A stretch of 64,000 bases of DNA from Chryseobacterium sp. W4I1 (GCF_030816115.1 NZ_JAUSXQ010000001.1:3763001-3827000), one strand, 5' to 3'; shown: positions 8,480 through 18,551, numbered from the stretch's first letter. The notes: a model not told the origin generated them from the sequence alone. Numbers and translations: made by a program.

Positions 8480-8611
8480 ATTATATATTATTGCCAAACA
8501 ACACTTTACCCTTTACAACTACAAAAGAAATGTTATATGTATTTCATTTTATATTTTATTAATTTTAAATAGAATTCATTTATTTTTTATAAATAATGAA
8601 TGTATTTGAGT

Positions 8612-8619
8612 TAAATTTG
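8612..8619 (+). promoter_or_regulatory. -7 box upstream of the flavin monooxygenase gene
   Basis: TAAATTTG matches TAnnTTTG and lies 65 bp before the start codon in a very AT-rich intergenic stretch. Confidence 0.5.
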
Positions 8620-8684
8620 CACTTATCTTAAAACAGATAAAGACATAAACTGAAACACTAACTGAAAAAATCCATTATTCCGAA

Positions 8685-9764
8685 ATGAACAAAATTGCTG
8701 TCGTGGGCGCCGGCATCTCCGGCTTAAGCATAGCGAATTACCTGGAAAAACACCAATTAGATTACCACATTTACGAAAGAAGAAAAAAAGATGATCTTAC
8801 CGGTCATGGCTTTCTGCTTCCAAAGGAGGGAATAGACTATCTTTCCCAGATCATCGAACCATCTGTACTTTTTAAGCATGGTAATTTCTTAAAGAAATAT
8901 ATCCGGTATTCACACAATGGAAAAATACTTGCGCAGAAAGACCTCAATGATGTTTTTGTGATTTCAAGAAGTGCTTTGATCCATATCCTCGCCCATAATA
9001 TCCCGGCTGAGAAAATCTCTTATGAAGAAACAGTCATGCCATGCCCTATTCAAAAGGGGAAACTTAGAAAACAGGACGGAACTTATATAGATTCTGATGT
9101 GACAATTGTTTCAGATGGTTCTAAAAGCCGTATCAGAAGAGAAATTTTCCAGGAAGAAACCATGAAAACTGTCCAGGAAAACGAAATCGTCAACATTATC
9201 AAATGTAAAGATATTGCTGCCAGCCTGGAAGATAATTTTATGAAGTACCACCATGAAGACGGCGGACTTACTTTCGGAATCCTTAAGCTTTCTGAAGACA
9301 CGGTTTTATGGTATTGCCAGTTTGACAATAAGAAATACAAAATTTCCGAAACCAGCTCGGTAGAAAGTCTGAAAAGCCATATGTTTGAAATTTTTAAGGA
9401 CTGGGATCCTATGGTATCTTCCATTGTCAAAGGTTCAAATTATGAAAATGTACACTTATGGAGGGTCTATGAATTGGAAAAATTGAATCCTTTTTATAAA
9501 GACAACACCGTGTTTATAGGCGATGCTGCTCATCCACTGATCCCTTTTACAAGCCAAGGGGTTACTTCTGCATTGAAAGACTCTTTCGTTCTTACCCAAT
9601 ACCTGGCATCAGAAAAAAACAGCAGCGATGCTTTCAGAAAGTATGAAGCCGAAAGGAAACCGGAAATAGAAATTCACATCAGGAACGGAAGGATTCTGCT
9701 GGATCAGTTCCTAAAACCACTTGATCAGCAGACAGAAAATATTTTACCCATATCATATAAATAA
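8685..9764 (+). CDS. FAD-dependent monooxygenase (class A flavoprotein hydroxylase)
   Basis: 359 residues. The N-terminal dinucleotide fold GAGISGLS (residues 8-15) binds FAD, SDGSKSRIRRE resembles the conserved DG motif, and GDAAHPLIPFTSQGVTSAL is the second FAD contact (GD motif). Such enzymes hydroxylate aromatic or similar ring substrates with NAD(P)H and O2. It is 5 bp upstream of a PLP lyase/aminotransferase gene, so the two are likely one operon and act on related compounds. tnaA, an indole producer, lies just upstream but behind a terminator, so any link to indole is speculative. Confidence 0.85.
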   Translation: MNKIAVVGAGISGLSIANYLEKHQLDYHIYERRKKDDLTGHGFLLPKEGIDYLSQIIEPSVLFKHGNFLKKYIRYSHNGKILAQKDLNDVFVISRSALIHILAHNIPAEKISYEETVMPCPIQKGKLRKQDGTYIDSDVTIVSDGSKSRIRREIFQEETMKTVQENEIVNIIKCKDIAASLEDNFMKYHHEDGGLTFGILKLSEDTVLWYCQFDNKKYKISETSSVESLKSHMFEIFKDWDPMVSSIVKGSNYENVHLWRVYELEKLNPFYKDNTVFIGDAAHPLIPFTSQGVTSALKDSFVLTQYLASEKNSSDAFRKYEAERKPEIEIHIRNGRILLDQFLKPLDQQTENILPISYK

Positions 9765-9769
9765 AGAAA

Positions 9770-10927
9770 ATGTTTAGTAATAACGATATTAATTTTGAAG
9801 CTTTAAAAAGAAAAGCCTATAACGGAAGATGGGCAACATTGGAAGAAGGCATAATTCCCCTTACGGCTGCAGATCCGGACTTCAGAACAGCTCCGGAGAT
9901 AGAGCAGGGAATCATTGAATATATAAAAGACGGTTATCTGAACTACGGCCCGTTCTCAGGACTTCCTGAGTTCAAGAAAAATGTTGCGGAACACTTTAAT
10001 ACAGAAAAACACGGAAACTTTACCCCTGAAAATGTACTTGCTGTGAACAGTGCCGCTCAGGGAATGTTCCTCGTGGCATCTTATGTTTTAAAACCGGGAG
10101 ACGAAGCTATTATTTTAGATCCTGTAGATTTTCTATTCAAAAGATCTGTGGAAGCAGCTGGTGGCACAGTAAGATTATGCTCCGTAGATCACACAACAGG
10201 CGAAATTGATTTTAAAAAGCTCGTAGAACTGATCACATCCAAAACAAAGCTGATCAGCATTTGCAATCCCCATAATCCACTGGGAAAAATTTATTCCAAA
10301 GAAGTACTGAAAAAGGTTGCTGAAATTGCTTCAGCCCAAGATCTTTGGGTAATGAGTGATGAGATATGGAGTGATATTATTTATGACAACAAGGATTTTC
10401 ATACGTACTCCTCCGTTTCAGACGAGGCCGGTAAAAAAAGTTTTACAGTGTATGGTTTTTCAAAAACATTTGGAATTGCCGGACTGAGAATTGGCGCCGT
10501 TTTGTGTAATGATCAGGAAATTCTTGAAGATTTTACTGAAAAATCTAATTTTAACTCTACCATAGAAGGTGTTTCCACTTTATCACAGATTGCAGGCAGT
10601 GTTGCTTTGGAAAGAGCAAAACCATGGTACAAAGAATTTCTCAGCCATTTGCAGCATAACAGGGATCTCGCTTTTAACATCCTTAATCAATCAGAAATTC
10701 TGAGTCCGAATCTACCGGAAGCAACTTTTGTATTATTTCCAAAGATCAAAAATAATTTAACCAGTGATGAATTTACCCGTCATGTATTAGAATATGGAAA
10801 AGTTGCTATTGTTCCCGGTTCGGAAAGATGGTTCGGAAAAGGAGCTGAAGGACATATCAGGATTTGTTTTTCTACTTCACAGGAGATTCTGGAGGAAGGG
10901 CTTAACCGGATTATCAAAAGTTTTTAA
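9770..10927 (+). CDS. MalY/PatB-like PLP-dependent aminotransferase or C-S lyase
   Basis: 385 residues, fold-type I class I/II aminotransferase. PLP contacts visible are CNPHNPLG, MSDEIWSDI and the Schiff-base lysine in GFSKTFGIAGLRIG. SDEIWSD is typical of the MalY/PatB cystathionine beta-lyase branch, although true aminotransferases share it. The Arg of the C-terminal GHIRICFS should bind the substrate carboxylate. It is probably co-transcribed with the flavin monooxygenase 5 bp upstream. Reaction not certain. Confidence 0.8.
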   Translation: MFSNNDINFEALKRKAYNGRWATLEEGIIPLTAADPDFRTAPEIEQGIIEYIKDGYLNYGPFSGLPEFKKNVAEHFNTEKHGNFTPENVLAVNSAAQGMFLVASYVLKPGDEAIILDPVDFLFKRSVEAAGGTVRLCSVDHTTGEIDFKKLVELITSKTKLISICNPHNPLGKIYSKEVLKKVAEIASAQDLWVMSDEIWSDIIYDNKDFHTYSSVSDEAGKKSFTVYGFSKTFGIAGLRIGAVLCNDQEILEDFTEKSNFNSTIEGVSTLSQIAGSVALERAKPWYKEFLSHLQHNRDLAFNILNQSEILSPNLPEATFVLFPKIKNNLTSDEFTRHVLEYGKVAIVPGSERWFGKGAEGHIRICFSTSQEILEEGLNRIIKSF

Positions 10928-11031
10928 GTTAAAATTTTTCATAATTTCAACAGTATTAACTAATAATTTTCTAAAATCAACAGAAAACAAACTTAATTTC
11001 AATAATTCATACACAATAGCTTATTTTCATA

Positions 11032-11061
11032 TTGATTTGAGGATAAATTTCAATATTTTTG
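11032..11061 (+). promoter_or_regulatory. Promoter of the TonB-dependent receptor gene
   Basis: TTG at 11032-11034 and -7 box TATTTTTG at 11054-11061 are separated by 19 bp, which fits the Bacteroidetes promoter consensus well. The start codon is 27 bp further on. Confidence 0.6.
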
Positions 11062-11088
11062 AAACAATCACCAAATCCAATATGAAAT

Positions 11089-13524
11089 ATGAAATTAAAA
11101 TATACAAGTATTCTTTTTTTAGGGTCCGTATCGATGTTTTATTCACAAAACACAAATGACACTATTTTCAAAGAGTCAAAAATAGATGAAGTATCCATTA
11201 CCGGCAGCCGTAATAAAAAAAGAACAGTCATTAATACTCCTGTTCCTGTTGATATTATTGATATCAAGCAGGTAAGCCAGTCTACGGGTCAGGTAGAAGT
11301 GAATCAGCTTCTGCAGTTTGCGGCACCTTCTTTTAACTCTAATAAACAGTCGGGGTCAGATGGAGCTGATGCGGTAGACCCTGCCACCCTTCGAGGTCTT
11401 GGGCCAGATCAGACACTCCTCTTACTGAACGGGAAAAGATACCATCAATCATCATTGATCAATCTTTTCGGAACCAAAGGAAGAGGAAATACAGGATCTG
11501 ATATGAACACGATTCCAATCGGAGCTATAAAAAGAATTGAAGTTCTCCGTGACGGAGCATCTGCCCAGTATGGCTCTGATGCCATAGCCGGAGTGATCAA
11601 TGTTATTTTAAATGACCGGAATCAAGGCTTTGAAGGGAATGTCTTTTATGGAATGAACCTCTTTAAAAGCCCTGGAAATAAAGATGTGGTATCGGATCAT
11701 AAAATAGACGGAACCACTTTTGATTTCAGCGGAAATCTGGGAACAAAAATTGGCAATAAAGGCGGTTTTGGAAATTTCACCGTTGAATTTATAAATAAAG
11801 ACCGTACGATAAGGAATGCAAATCCGGAAAAAGGCTATATATCTCCAAGAGAAAAGTTTGGAGATGCAAAGTCTCAAAATATATATTTCTTCGGAAATGT
11901 AGAGCTGCCGTTATCTGACAGATTGAAATTCTATTCCCGCCAGGGCTTTTCATACCGTAAAACGAATGCATACGCATGGACAAGAACAGCAGATGCTGAC
12001 GGAAATATTCCCGAAGTGTATCCCAATGGTTTTAATCCTATCGAAAATACCACTATCACTGATTTCACTTTTGACAACGGGCTGAAATTTAAAGTAGCCG
12101 ACTGGGATGTTGATTTTTATAATGCATTCGGGAGCAACAGATTCACTTACCAGATAGATAACACAATTAACGCTACATTAGGTGTAAAATCTCCAACCAG
12201 TTTTAATGCGGGCGGACACTCACTTTTACAAAATACAACCGGTTTTAATGCTTCAAAAGAGTTTAGCGTACTTCAGGGATTAAATATTGCTTTCGGATCT
12301 GAATTCAGATATGAACAGTTTGAAATTATCAAGGGAGAAGAAGCATCATATGCAATGTATGACATCAATGGAAATATTGTAACCCCTGATACTCCTGAAA
12401 CCTTGTGGGTAACAAATCCTCTTTCGGGAGGCACAAGACCTGGTGGCTCACAAGGTTTTCCAGGGTATTCCCAGGAAGTCAATAAAAACAGAAACAATTT
12501 TGCAGCTTATGTAGACACTGAACTGGATATTACGAAAAAGTGGATGATCAGCGTAGCCGGAAGATTTGAAAATTATAATGATTTCGGAAGTACCTTGAAT
12601 GGTAAATTTGCAACGAGATATGCTATAACACCCCAGTTTGCATTCAGAGGATCCGTATCTACCGGATTCAGAGCGCCTTCTCTTGCACAGAAATATTACA
12701 GTTTACAATTTACCAATTTCCAGGGAGGAGATCTGGTAACAATCCAACTTGCATCCAATGATAGTGAGATTGCACAGAAATCAGGAATCTCACAGTTAAA
12801 ACAGGAAACTTCATTGAACGGAAGTGCCGGTTTTACTTTTAATACAGGGAAATTTACAGCAACAGTGGATGGATATTACATTAAGGTAAAAGACAGAATT
12901 GTTCTGACGGGTAATTTTGCCCGAACTGATCTTCCTGAGGTTGTTCAGATGCAATATCCGCATATCAATCAGGCACAGTTTTTCGCCAATGCGATCGATA
13001 CCCGAACTAAGGGTATTGATGTTATATTAAGTTATACTGACAATATCGGTTCAGGGAAACTGTCTGCTACTTTGGCCGGAAATTACAACGAAATGGAGAT
13101 TACCAAGGTAAATGCTCCAGAAAAACTGGAAGGAAAAGAAGACATATTTATGAGCGCAAGGGAACGAGCTTTCGTTTTGGCATCAGCTCCAAAGACTAAA
13201 GTCAACCTTAATTTAAATTATAAGATTGATAATTTCAACGTCAACGTTCAGCTGGTAAGATTTGACAAGGTAAAGCTTGTGGGCTACGGCGGAGCAGATG
13301 ATTATCAGTTTTACGGAGCAAAAGTAACCACCGATTTATCTTTTGGCTACGAGTTCTCTAAAAATTTCAACTTAACCATTGGAAGCAAAAATCTATTCAA
13401 CCGCTACCCTACTCTGCAAACTGCAGCTGTAGATGGCAATACGGAATCGGGAGGAATCTTTGATCCTGTACAAATGGGTTTTGCCGGAAGACAGGCTTTT
13501 GCAAGACTTAATTTTAAGTTTTAA
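11089..13524 (+). CDS. TonB-dependent outer-membrane receptor
   Basis: 811 residues. A signal peptide (MKLKYTSILFLGSVSMFYSQ) is followed by a TonB-box-like segment IDEVSITGSR, a plug domain (residues ~45-165, with ATLRGLGPDQTLLLLNGKR and IEVLRDGASAQYGSDAIAGVINV) and a beta-barrel ending in Phe. The plug sequence belongs to a broad receptor subgroup, and no SusD partner follows, so it is not a SusC-type glycan receptor. The ligand is unknown. It has its own promoter and a shared terminator. Confidence 0.92.
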   Translation: MKLKYTSILFLGSVSMFYSQNTNDTIFKESKIDEVSITGSRNKKRTVINTPVPVDIIDIKQVSQSTGQVEVNQLLQFAAPSFNSNKQSGSDGADAVDPATLRGLGPDQTLLLLNGKRYHQSSLINLFGTKGRGNTGSDMNTIPIGAIKRIEVLRDGASAQYGSDAIAGVINVILNDRNQGFEGNVFYGMNLFKSPGNKDVVSDHKIDGTTFDFSGNLGTKIGNKGGFGNFTVEFINKDRTIRNANPEKGYISPREKFGDAKSQNIYFFGNVELPLSDRLKFYSRQGFSYRKTNAYAWTRTADADGNIPEVYPNGFNPIENTTITDFTFDNGLKFKVADWDVDFYNAFGSNRFTYQIDNTINATLGVKSPTSFNAGGHSLLQNTTGFNASKEFSVLQGLNIAFGSEFRYEQFEIIKGEEASYAMYDINGNIVTPDTPETLWVTNPLSGGTRPGGSQGFPGYSQEVNKNRNNFAAYVDTELDITKKWMISVAGRFENYNDFGSTLNGKFATRYAITPQFAFRGSVSTGFRAPSLAQKYYSLQFTNFQGGDLVTIQLASNDSEIAQKSGISQLKQETSLNGSAGFTFNTGKFTATVDGYYIKVKDRIVLTGNFARTDLPEVVQMQYPHINQAQFFANAIDTRTKGIDVILSYTDNIGSGKLSATLAGNYNEMEITKVNAPEKLEGKEDIFMSARERAFVLASAPKTKVNLNLNYKIDNFNVNVQLVRFDKVKLVGYGGADDYQFYGAKVTTDLSFGYEFSKNFNLTIGSKNLFNRYPTLQTAAVDGNTESGGIFDPVQMGFAGRQAFARLNFKF

Positions 13525-13540
13525 AATTATTGATATTAAA

Positions 13541-13572
13541 AAAAGTATCCTGCAAAACCGCAGGATACTTTT
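13541..13572. terminator. Bidirectional intrinsic terminator between convergent genes
   Basis: A perfect 13-bp stem (AAAAGTATCCTGC / GCAGGATACTTTT) with a 6-nt loop, A-rich before and T-rich after, lies between the receptor gene and the convergent dehydrogenase gene, so it can serve both strands. Confidence 0.88.
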
Positions 13573-14790
13573 TTATTTTTTCGAGACCTTATACAGCTTT
13601 CCGCTGTCGGTTACAGCATAAAGATTACCGTCAATTCCATTCAGAACATCCCTGAAACGTTCTTTCTGATCAGCAAGAAGACGCTCTTCTCCTACTACTT
13701 TATTATCTTTCATTACAATCCTGTTAATGTGCTCACCACTCAAACATCCGATAATCAGGTTTCCTTTCCATTCTTCGATATTTCCGGTATAAAAGGTTAT
13801 TCCACTTGGAGAAATTACAGGATCCCAATAATAAACAGGCTGTTCCGTCCCTTCTTTTTGTGTAATTCCTTTCCCAACCTTTTCTCCTGAATACTCAATG
13901 CCGTAAGTGACATCTCCCCAGCCGTAATTTTTTCCAGGCTGGATGAGATTGATTTCATCACCACCTCGGGGACCCATTTCAACGTCCCAAAGAGTTCCAT
14001 TCGGATCTATAGCCATTCCCTGGGGATTTCTTACACCATAAGCATATATTTCAGGCTTAAATCCAACCTTACCAATGAATGGATTTCCGGGAGCCGGCTT
14101 TCCATCTTTGGTGATTTTTAATATTTTCCCTAAATAATTATCCGTCTTCTGAGCATAAACCCTTGTCACTTTATCTGATCTTTCTCCCGTACTTACAAAC
14201 AAGTTCCCGTCTTTGTCAAATGCAAGCCTGCTGCCATAATGCTTGTCTCCGTCATAAGAAGGTTCTGCCCGGAAAATTACTTTAACTTCTGAAATATTCT
14301 TCAGATCAGCAGAGAGTTTACCTTTAGCAACAGAAGTCAGATTTCCTTCTCCGAAAGGTTCAGAGAAACTGAAATAGATCACATTATTGGTTTTAAAATC
14401 GGGGTCAAGTGCTACATCCAGCATGCCACCCTGCCCTTTCGGATCTACTTTTGGAAAACCTTCAATCTTGGAAACCTGTTTACCGTCTGTTGAAACAACG
14501 TTCATATGACCTCTTTTATCTGTAATAAGAAACCTCCCATCCGGAAAATTAATAATCCCCCATGGTTTTCCAAGATCTTTGTTCAGTATTTCCACATTGT
14601 AAGCCGTTGCAGTTTTTACAGCTTTGATTCTTGTCTGTCCCTTAAAAGCCGGTTTATAATCAGAATTAGGCTTTTCAGTTTCCACACTGCCGTCGCTTCC
14701 AGTCTCCTGGGCACTGGCGTTGTTTTTCTGACACGAAGATAGAAGTAAAAAAATTGTGAGTGTTGGTATGTAAAAGTAATTGAATTTCAT
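13573..14790 (-). CDS. PQQ-dependent sugar dehydrogenase-like lipoprotein
   Basis: 405 residues from the ATG at 14790. This start is preferred to an upstream in-frame one because it opens directly with a lipoprotein signal (MKFNYFYIPTLTIFLLLSSC). The mature part is a six-bladed propeller of the soluble glucose/sorbosone dehydrogenase family, with GKPWGIINFPDGRFLITD, GSRLAFDKDGNLFVSTGERS and GGDEINLIQPGKNYGWGDV. Such enzymes oxidise aldoses in the periplasm using PQQ. No pqq biosynthesis genes are in the window, and the exact sugar is unknown. Confidence 0.87.
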   Translation of the reverse strand: MKFNYFYIPTLTIFLLLSSCQKNNASAQETGSDGSVETEKPNSDYKPAFKGQTRIKAVKTATAYNVEILNKDLGKPWGIINFPDGRFLITDKRGHMNVVSTDGKQVSKIEGFPKVDPKGQGGMLDVALDPDFKTNNVIYFSFSEPFGEGNLTSVAKGKLSADLKNISEVKVIFRAEPSYDGDKHYGSRLAFDKDGNLFVSTGERSDKVTRVYAQKTDNYLGKILKITKDGKPAPGNPFIGKVGFKPEIYAYGVRNPQGMAIDPNGTLWDVEMGPRGGDEINLIQPGKNYGWGDVTYGIEYSGEKVGKGITQKEGTEQPVYYWDPVISPSGITFYTGNIEEWKGNLIIGCLSGEHINRIVMKDNKVVGEERLLADQKERFRDVLNGIDGNLYAVTDSGKLYKVSKK

Positions 14791-15005
14791 AGCGTTGTGA
14801 TTAGTGTTATAAAAATGAATGGAAAAATAATGCCATAAAATTTGTATATCATAATTATTATTCGCAGCCTTATCAAGTAAGTTTAATGATCCGTCGTTAT
14901 TTTGAAAAAACAACAGAAGAAATGCCTCATACTGCAAGACGGAAAAGCAGTAGCAGCAATATACAAAATGCCCCCAACCATATCATTTCAATAGGATTAA
15001 TTGAT

Positions 15006-15030
15006 AAAAGCGCTAATCATTAGCGCTTTT
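15006..15030 (+). terminator. Orphan terminator-like hairpin
   Basis: A perfect 11-bp stem AAAAGCGCTAA/TTAGCGCTTTT with loop TCA is followed by T-rich sequence. No plus-strand gene precedes it within 1.4 kb, so it either ends an unannotated short transcript antisense to the dehydrogenase leader or limits read-through. Confidence 0.6.
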
Positions 15031-15115
15031 TATTTTATATCTGACAACCTGATGAAAATTTTACTATCAAAACATTCATCTTCAAATACTTTATGAAGGC
15101 TAAAAATTTCTTTCG

Positions 15116-15123
15116 TATTTTTG
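15116..15123 (+). promoter_or_regulatory. -7 box of uvrB
   Basis: TATTTTTG matches TAnnTTTG and ends 18 bp before the ATG at 15142. This excludes an in-frame TTG at 15121 as the start, since it lies inside the box. Confidence 0.6.
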
Positions 15124-15141
15124 TTGTATACATCATTTCCT

Positions 15142-17134
15142 ATGAATTTTAATCTTCATTCAGAATATAAGCCAACAGGCGACCAGCCTCAGGCGATCCA
15201 AAAACTTACAGAAGGTATTGAGATCGGCGAAAAATACCAGACCCTTCTCGGGGTCACCGGTTCCGGTAAGACCTTTACTGTAGCCAATGTTGTACAGAAT
15301 GTCCAAAGACCGACGTTGGTTCTTGCCCATAATAAAACTTTAGCAGCTCAGCTCTTTATGGAATTTAAAGAATTCTTTCCGGATAACGCTGTTGAGTATT
15401 TTGTAAGTTACTATGACTATTACCAACCGGAAGCTTACATTGCAACTACCGGAACTTATATTGAGAAAGACTTAAGCATCAATGAAGAAGTAGAAAAACT
15501 TCGTCTTTCTGCAACAGCCAGCCTACTTTCGGGCCGAAGAGATGTGTTGATTGTTGCTTCTGTTTCCTGTATTTACGGTATCGGAAATCCTTCAGAATTT
15601 CACAAGTCACTTATTACCTTGGCTATAGGGGAAAAAGTAACAAGAACCTCACTGCTTCACTCTCTAGTTAACGCTCTATATTCAAGAACATTAGGAGATT
15701 TCCAGAGAGGTACATTCCGTGTAAAAGGAGATGTAATTGATGTTTTTCCAGCTTATGCTGATAATGCAGTCAGGATCCAGTTTTTTGGGGATGAGATTGA
15801 AAAAATCCAGAGTTTTGATCCGGTAACAGGAAATGTGGAAGCTAGTTTTGATCAGATACAGATTTACCCTGCCAATCTATTCGTAACTTCAAAAGAAACC
15901 CTGAATGGGGCGATCAGAAGTATTCAGGATGATATGGTAAAACAGGTAGACTTCTTTAATTCTATTGAAAAACCACTTGAAGCTAAAAGATTACAGGAAA
16001 GAACTGAACTTGATCTGGAAATGATCAAGGAACTGGGTTACTGTTCAGGAATTGAGAACTATTCAAGATATTTAGATGGAAGGCTTCCGGGTTCAAGACC
16101 TTTTTGCCTTATCGATTATTTCCCGAAAGATTTCTTAATGGTAATTGATGAAAGCCATGTTACTGTTCCTCAGGTACACGCCATGTATGGTGGTGACCGC
16201 AGCAGAAAGGAAGCCTTGGTGGAATACGGTTTTAGGCTCCCTGCTGCTATGGACAACAGACCTCTTAAATTTGAGGAGTTTGAAGGTATGCAAAATCAGG
16301 TCATTTATGTTTCTGCAACACCTGCAGATTATGAACTGGAGAAAACCGGAGGAGCTTATATTGAACAGATCATTCGCCCGACAGGCCTTTTGGATCCCGT
16401 TATTGAGGTAAGACCAAGTCTAAACCAGATCGATGATCTGATGGAAGAGATCCAAAAAAGATCGGATGTCGATGAAAGGGTTTTGGTGACTACTCTAACT
16501 AAAAAGATGGCTGAGGAACTAACTAAATATTTTGTCAAGTTTGGAATCAGAACAAGATATATTCACTCGGATGTAGAAACGCTTGAACGTATTCAGATCA
16601 TGCAGGATCTCCGTCTAGGAGTATTTGACGTTCTGATCGGAGTTAACCTTTTAAGGGAAGGACTTGACCTTCCTGAAGTATCCCTGGTTGCCATCCTGGA
16701 TGCTGATAAAGAAGGAATGCTGAGGAGCAGAAGATCAATGATACAGACGGTAGGACGTGCTGCAAGGAATGTAAACGGAAAAGCGATCATGTATGCTGAT
16801 AAAATAACAAAATCGATGCAGGCAGCACTAGATGAAACGGAATATCGCCGGAATAAACAAATACAACACAATGAAGCAAACGGACTTGTTCCAACAGCTT
16901 TAAATAAAAAGATTTCAGAAAACCTTGTCGGAAGAAGCAAAGATTTCCCGGATCCAAAGTATACCCAAAAAGGAGATTCTTCAGAAAGCAGCCGAAACAA
17001 AAGCCAGCTATGGAGGCGAGGATATCGATAAAATAATCGGACAAAAGCAGAAGGAAATGGAGGCTGCTGCAAAAAATCTTGACTTTATAAAAGCAGCAAA
17101 ATTAAGGGATGAAATTGAAGCTTTGAAGGCATAG
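15142..17134 (+). CDS. uvrB: Excinuclease ABC subunit B, interrupted by a one-base frameshift
   Basis: UvrB, the damage-verifying helicase-like subunit of nucleotide excision repair. Visible are Walker A GVTGSGKT, the beta-hairpin [21 protein letters not shown], the DESH box and helicase motif VGRAARN. The frame from 15142 runs to a stop at 17029-17031 with an aberrant tail ([12 protein letters not shown]). The true ending, [18 protein letters not shown] and the UVR domain [20 protein letters not shown], continues in another frame to 17134. Removing one G at 16972-16973 (after five A) restores a 663-residue protein of normal length. A sequencing indel is likely, though a real mutation cannot be excluded. 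Confidence 0.93.
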
Positions 17135-17151
17135 CTTACGATTATAAAAAC

Positions 17152-17186
17152 GTTTAGGGGCGGCATCGAAGATGCCGCCCCTAAAC
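17152..17186. repeat. REP-like perfect palindrome, copy 2
   Basis: A perfect 16-bp stem (17152-17167 with 17171-17186) and loop GAA. The core is the reverse complement of the palindrome at 1537-1577. It lies between uvrB and convergent minus-strand genes, so it may end transcription from both sides, although no T-run is present. Confidence 0.85.
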
Positions 17187-17215
17187 TATAAATTTGTTCT
17201 AAAAATAGATCCAGC

Positions 17216-17452
17216 TTATCTTAAAGAAGCCCTGATCGGTATAAGGAGCTCCATCAGACCATTCAGCTTAATTTCATAAACTGTTGAAAGCTGCATTCCC
17301 AGTTTCCCTTTAGGCATTCCTTTTCTGTTAAACCATTCAAGGTAGCTTACCGGAAGATCTGCAAGAATAGTTCCTTCATATTTTCCGAAAGGCATCTTGG
17401 CTATGCAAATCTCTTTTAGTATTTCTGAATTGAGTCCTTCCACTTTATACAA
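17216..17452 (-). CDS. DUF3820 family protein
   Basis: 78 residues with the family motif MPFGKYEGTILADLPVSYLEWF. The start is a TTG at 17452 that overlaps the end of the upstream AI-2E-type gene by 8 bp; a GTG at 17443 is an alternative, and no ATG precedes the motif. The function of the family is not established. Overlap suggests translational coupling with the transporter gene. Confidence 0.8.
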   Translation of the reverse strand: MYKVEGLNSEILKEICIAKMPFGKYEGTILADLPVSYLEWFNRKGMPKGKLGMQLSTVYEIKLNGLMELLIPIRASLR

Positions 17453-18533
17453 TTAAATTAATTTTACCTTCCACATCATCATTATCCGGCAGTTTGAGAT
17501 CTGGCGGTGTATCTTCATCTGAGAACTCATTCCCGTAAACCTGTATGAGAAGAAGTGTGAATGAAATTAGAATAGGCCCGAAAATAAGCCCCATAAAGCC
17601 AAACAGATTCATTCCCATGATAATTCCGAATACGGTATTCAGTGGATGTATATTTTCCAGTTTTTTTAAAAGGGTAAAACGGAGCAGATTATCTGTAAGC
17701 CCCACGATGATCAAACAATAGGCTGCAAGACCCAGACCCTGTCCGGTATTTCCTTCTGCGATCATAAAGATACAAACGGGAATATAAACGATAGCCGCGC
17801 CTACAACCGGGATCATGGAAGCAGCAGCCGTAAGTGCAAACAGCAAGACCGGACTTGGTGCTCCAAAAATAAAGTATCCTATCAGTGCTACAATACCTTG
17901 TCCCATTGCTACTACAGGAATTCCTATAGCGTTGGCCATGATAAGTTTTCTAAGCTTATCGCCGATCAAAGAAATATTAGCTCTTTTTAAAGGAGCGGAA
18001 GAACTTAGAATCCTTTCAAAAAGTCTTGGTCTTTCCAGCATAAAATAAAGAATAAAATACATGGACATGACCACCGTAAGCGTGTTAAAAGTCCCGCTGA
18101 GAGCAGATGTGGAATATTTTCCCGCAGAATTTTTCAGCTTATCCATATTTTCCTTACTGAGAATATCAAAACTGGTTTTTGAATAGACATACGAATGTAT
18201 TTTATCGAGAAACACATTGAATTTAGTCATGTATGCCTGAGCATTACCCAATTTATCAATCAGAAGATCAGCAATAAAATAGATCGGAAGAATGAGGATA
18301 ATAAGACTGGCCAGCATCAGTACAAGCGCAGACAGCCATGGCTTCCATTTTTTTTCTTCCTGAAGATAAAAATTATATTTTCTGCAGACAACATAAATAG
18401 TGATAGCACCAAGTACTGACGGTATAAACAGTGAAAGATTAAAACACACCAGCCCTGTAAGTACCAGAATAATGGCCAACAAGGCAACCTGTTTTATTGC
18501 AACATTACTTATCTGTTTATCCTTATTTATCAT
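17445..18533 (-). CDS. AI-2E family transporter
   Basis: 362 residues with eight or so hydrophobic helices and the family C-terminal signature (IVGLTDNLLRFTLLKKLENIHPLNTVFGIIMG and LIFGPILISF). Members of this family export varied small molecules or ions, and the AI-2 name is historical. The C-terminus is cytosolic and acidic (FSDEDTPPDLKLPDNDDVEG). It overlaps the DUF3820 gene downstream by 8 bp and follows another membrane-protein gene 18 bp upstream, so this looks like a small minus-strand operon. Confidence 0.88.
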   Translation of the reverse strand: MINKDKQISNVAIKQVALLAIILVLTGLVCFNLSLFIPSVLGAITIYVVCRKYNFYLQEEKKWKPWLSALVLMLASLIILILPIYFIADLLIDKLGNAQAYMTKFNVFLDKIHSYVYSKTSFDILSKENMDKLKNSAGKYSTSALSGTFNTLTVVMSMYFILYFMLERPRLFERILSSSAPLKRANISLIGDKLRKLIMANAIGIPVVAMGQGIVALIGYFIFGAPSPVLLFALTAAASMIPVVGAAIVYIPVCIFMIAEGNTGQGLGLAAYCLIIVGLTDNLLRFTLLKKLENIHPLNTVFGIIMGMNLFGFMGLIFGPILISFTLLLIQVYGNEFSDEDTPPDLKLPDNDDVEGKINLIV

Positions 18534-18551
18534 CTATTGTGAGCTTTATTT

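Larger units (their letters stand above)
14791..15141. other. Intergenic region between divergent dehydrogenase and uvrB
   Basis: 350 bp with no supported gene. It must hold the promoter of the minus-strand dehydrogenase gene (not clearly recognised) and holds the uvrB -7 box at 15116-15123. A perfect hairpin at 15006-15030 is the only other structure seen. Confidence 0.6.

Noticed and set aside
14922..15023. 33-residue frame (MPHTARRKSSSS...) ending inside the hairpin at 15006-15030
   Set aside because: The stop codon lies within the terminator-like stem, no promoter was recognised, and there is no similarity I can name.
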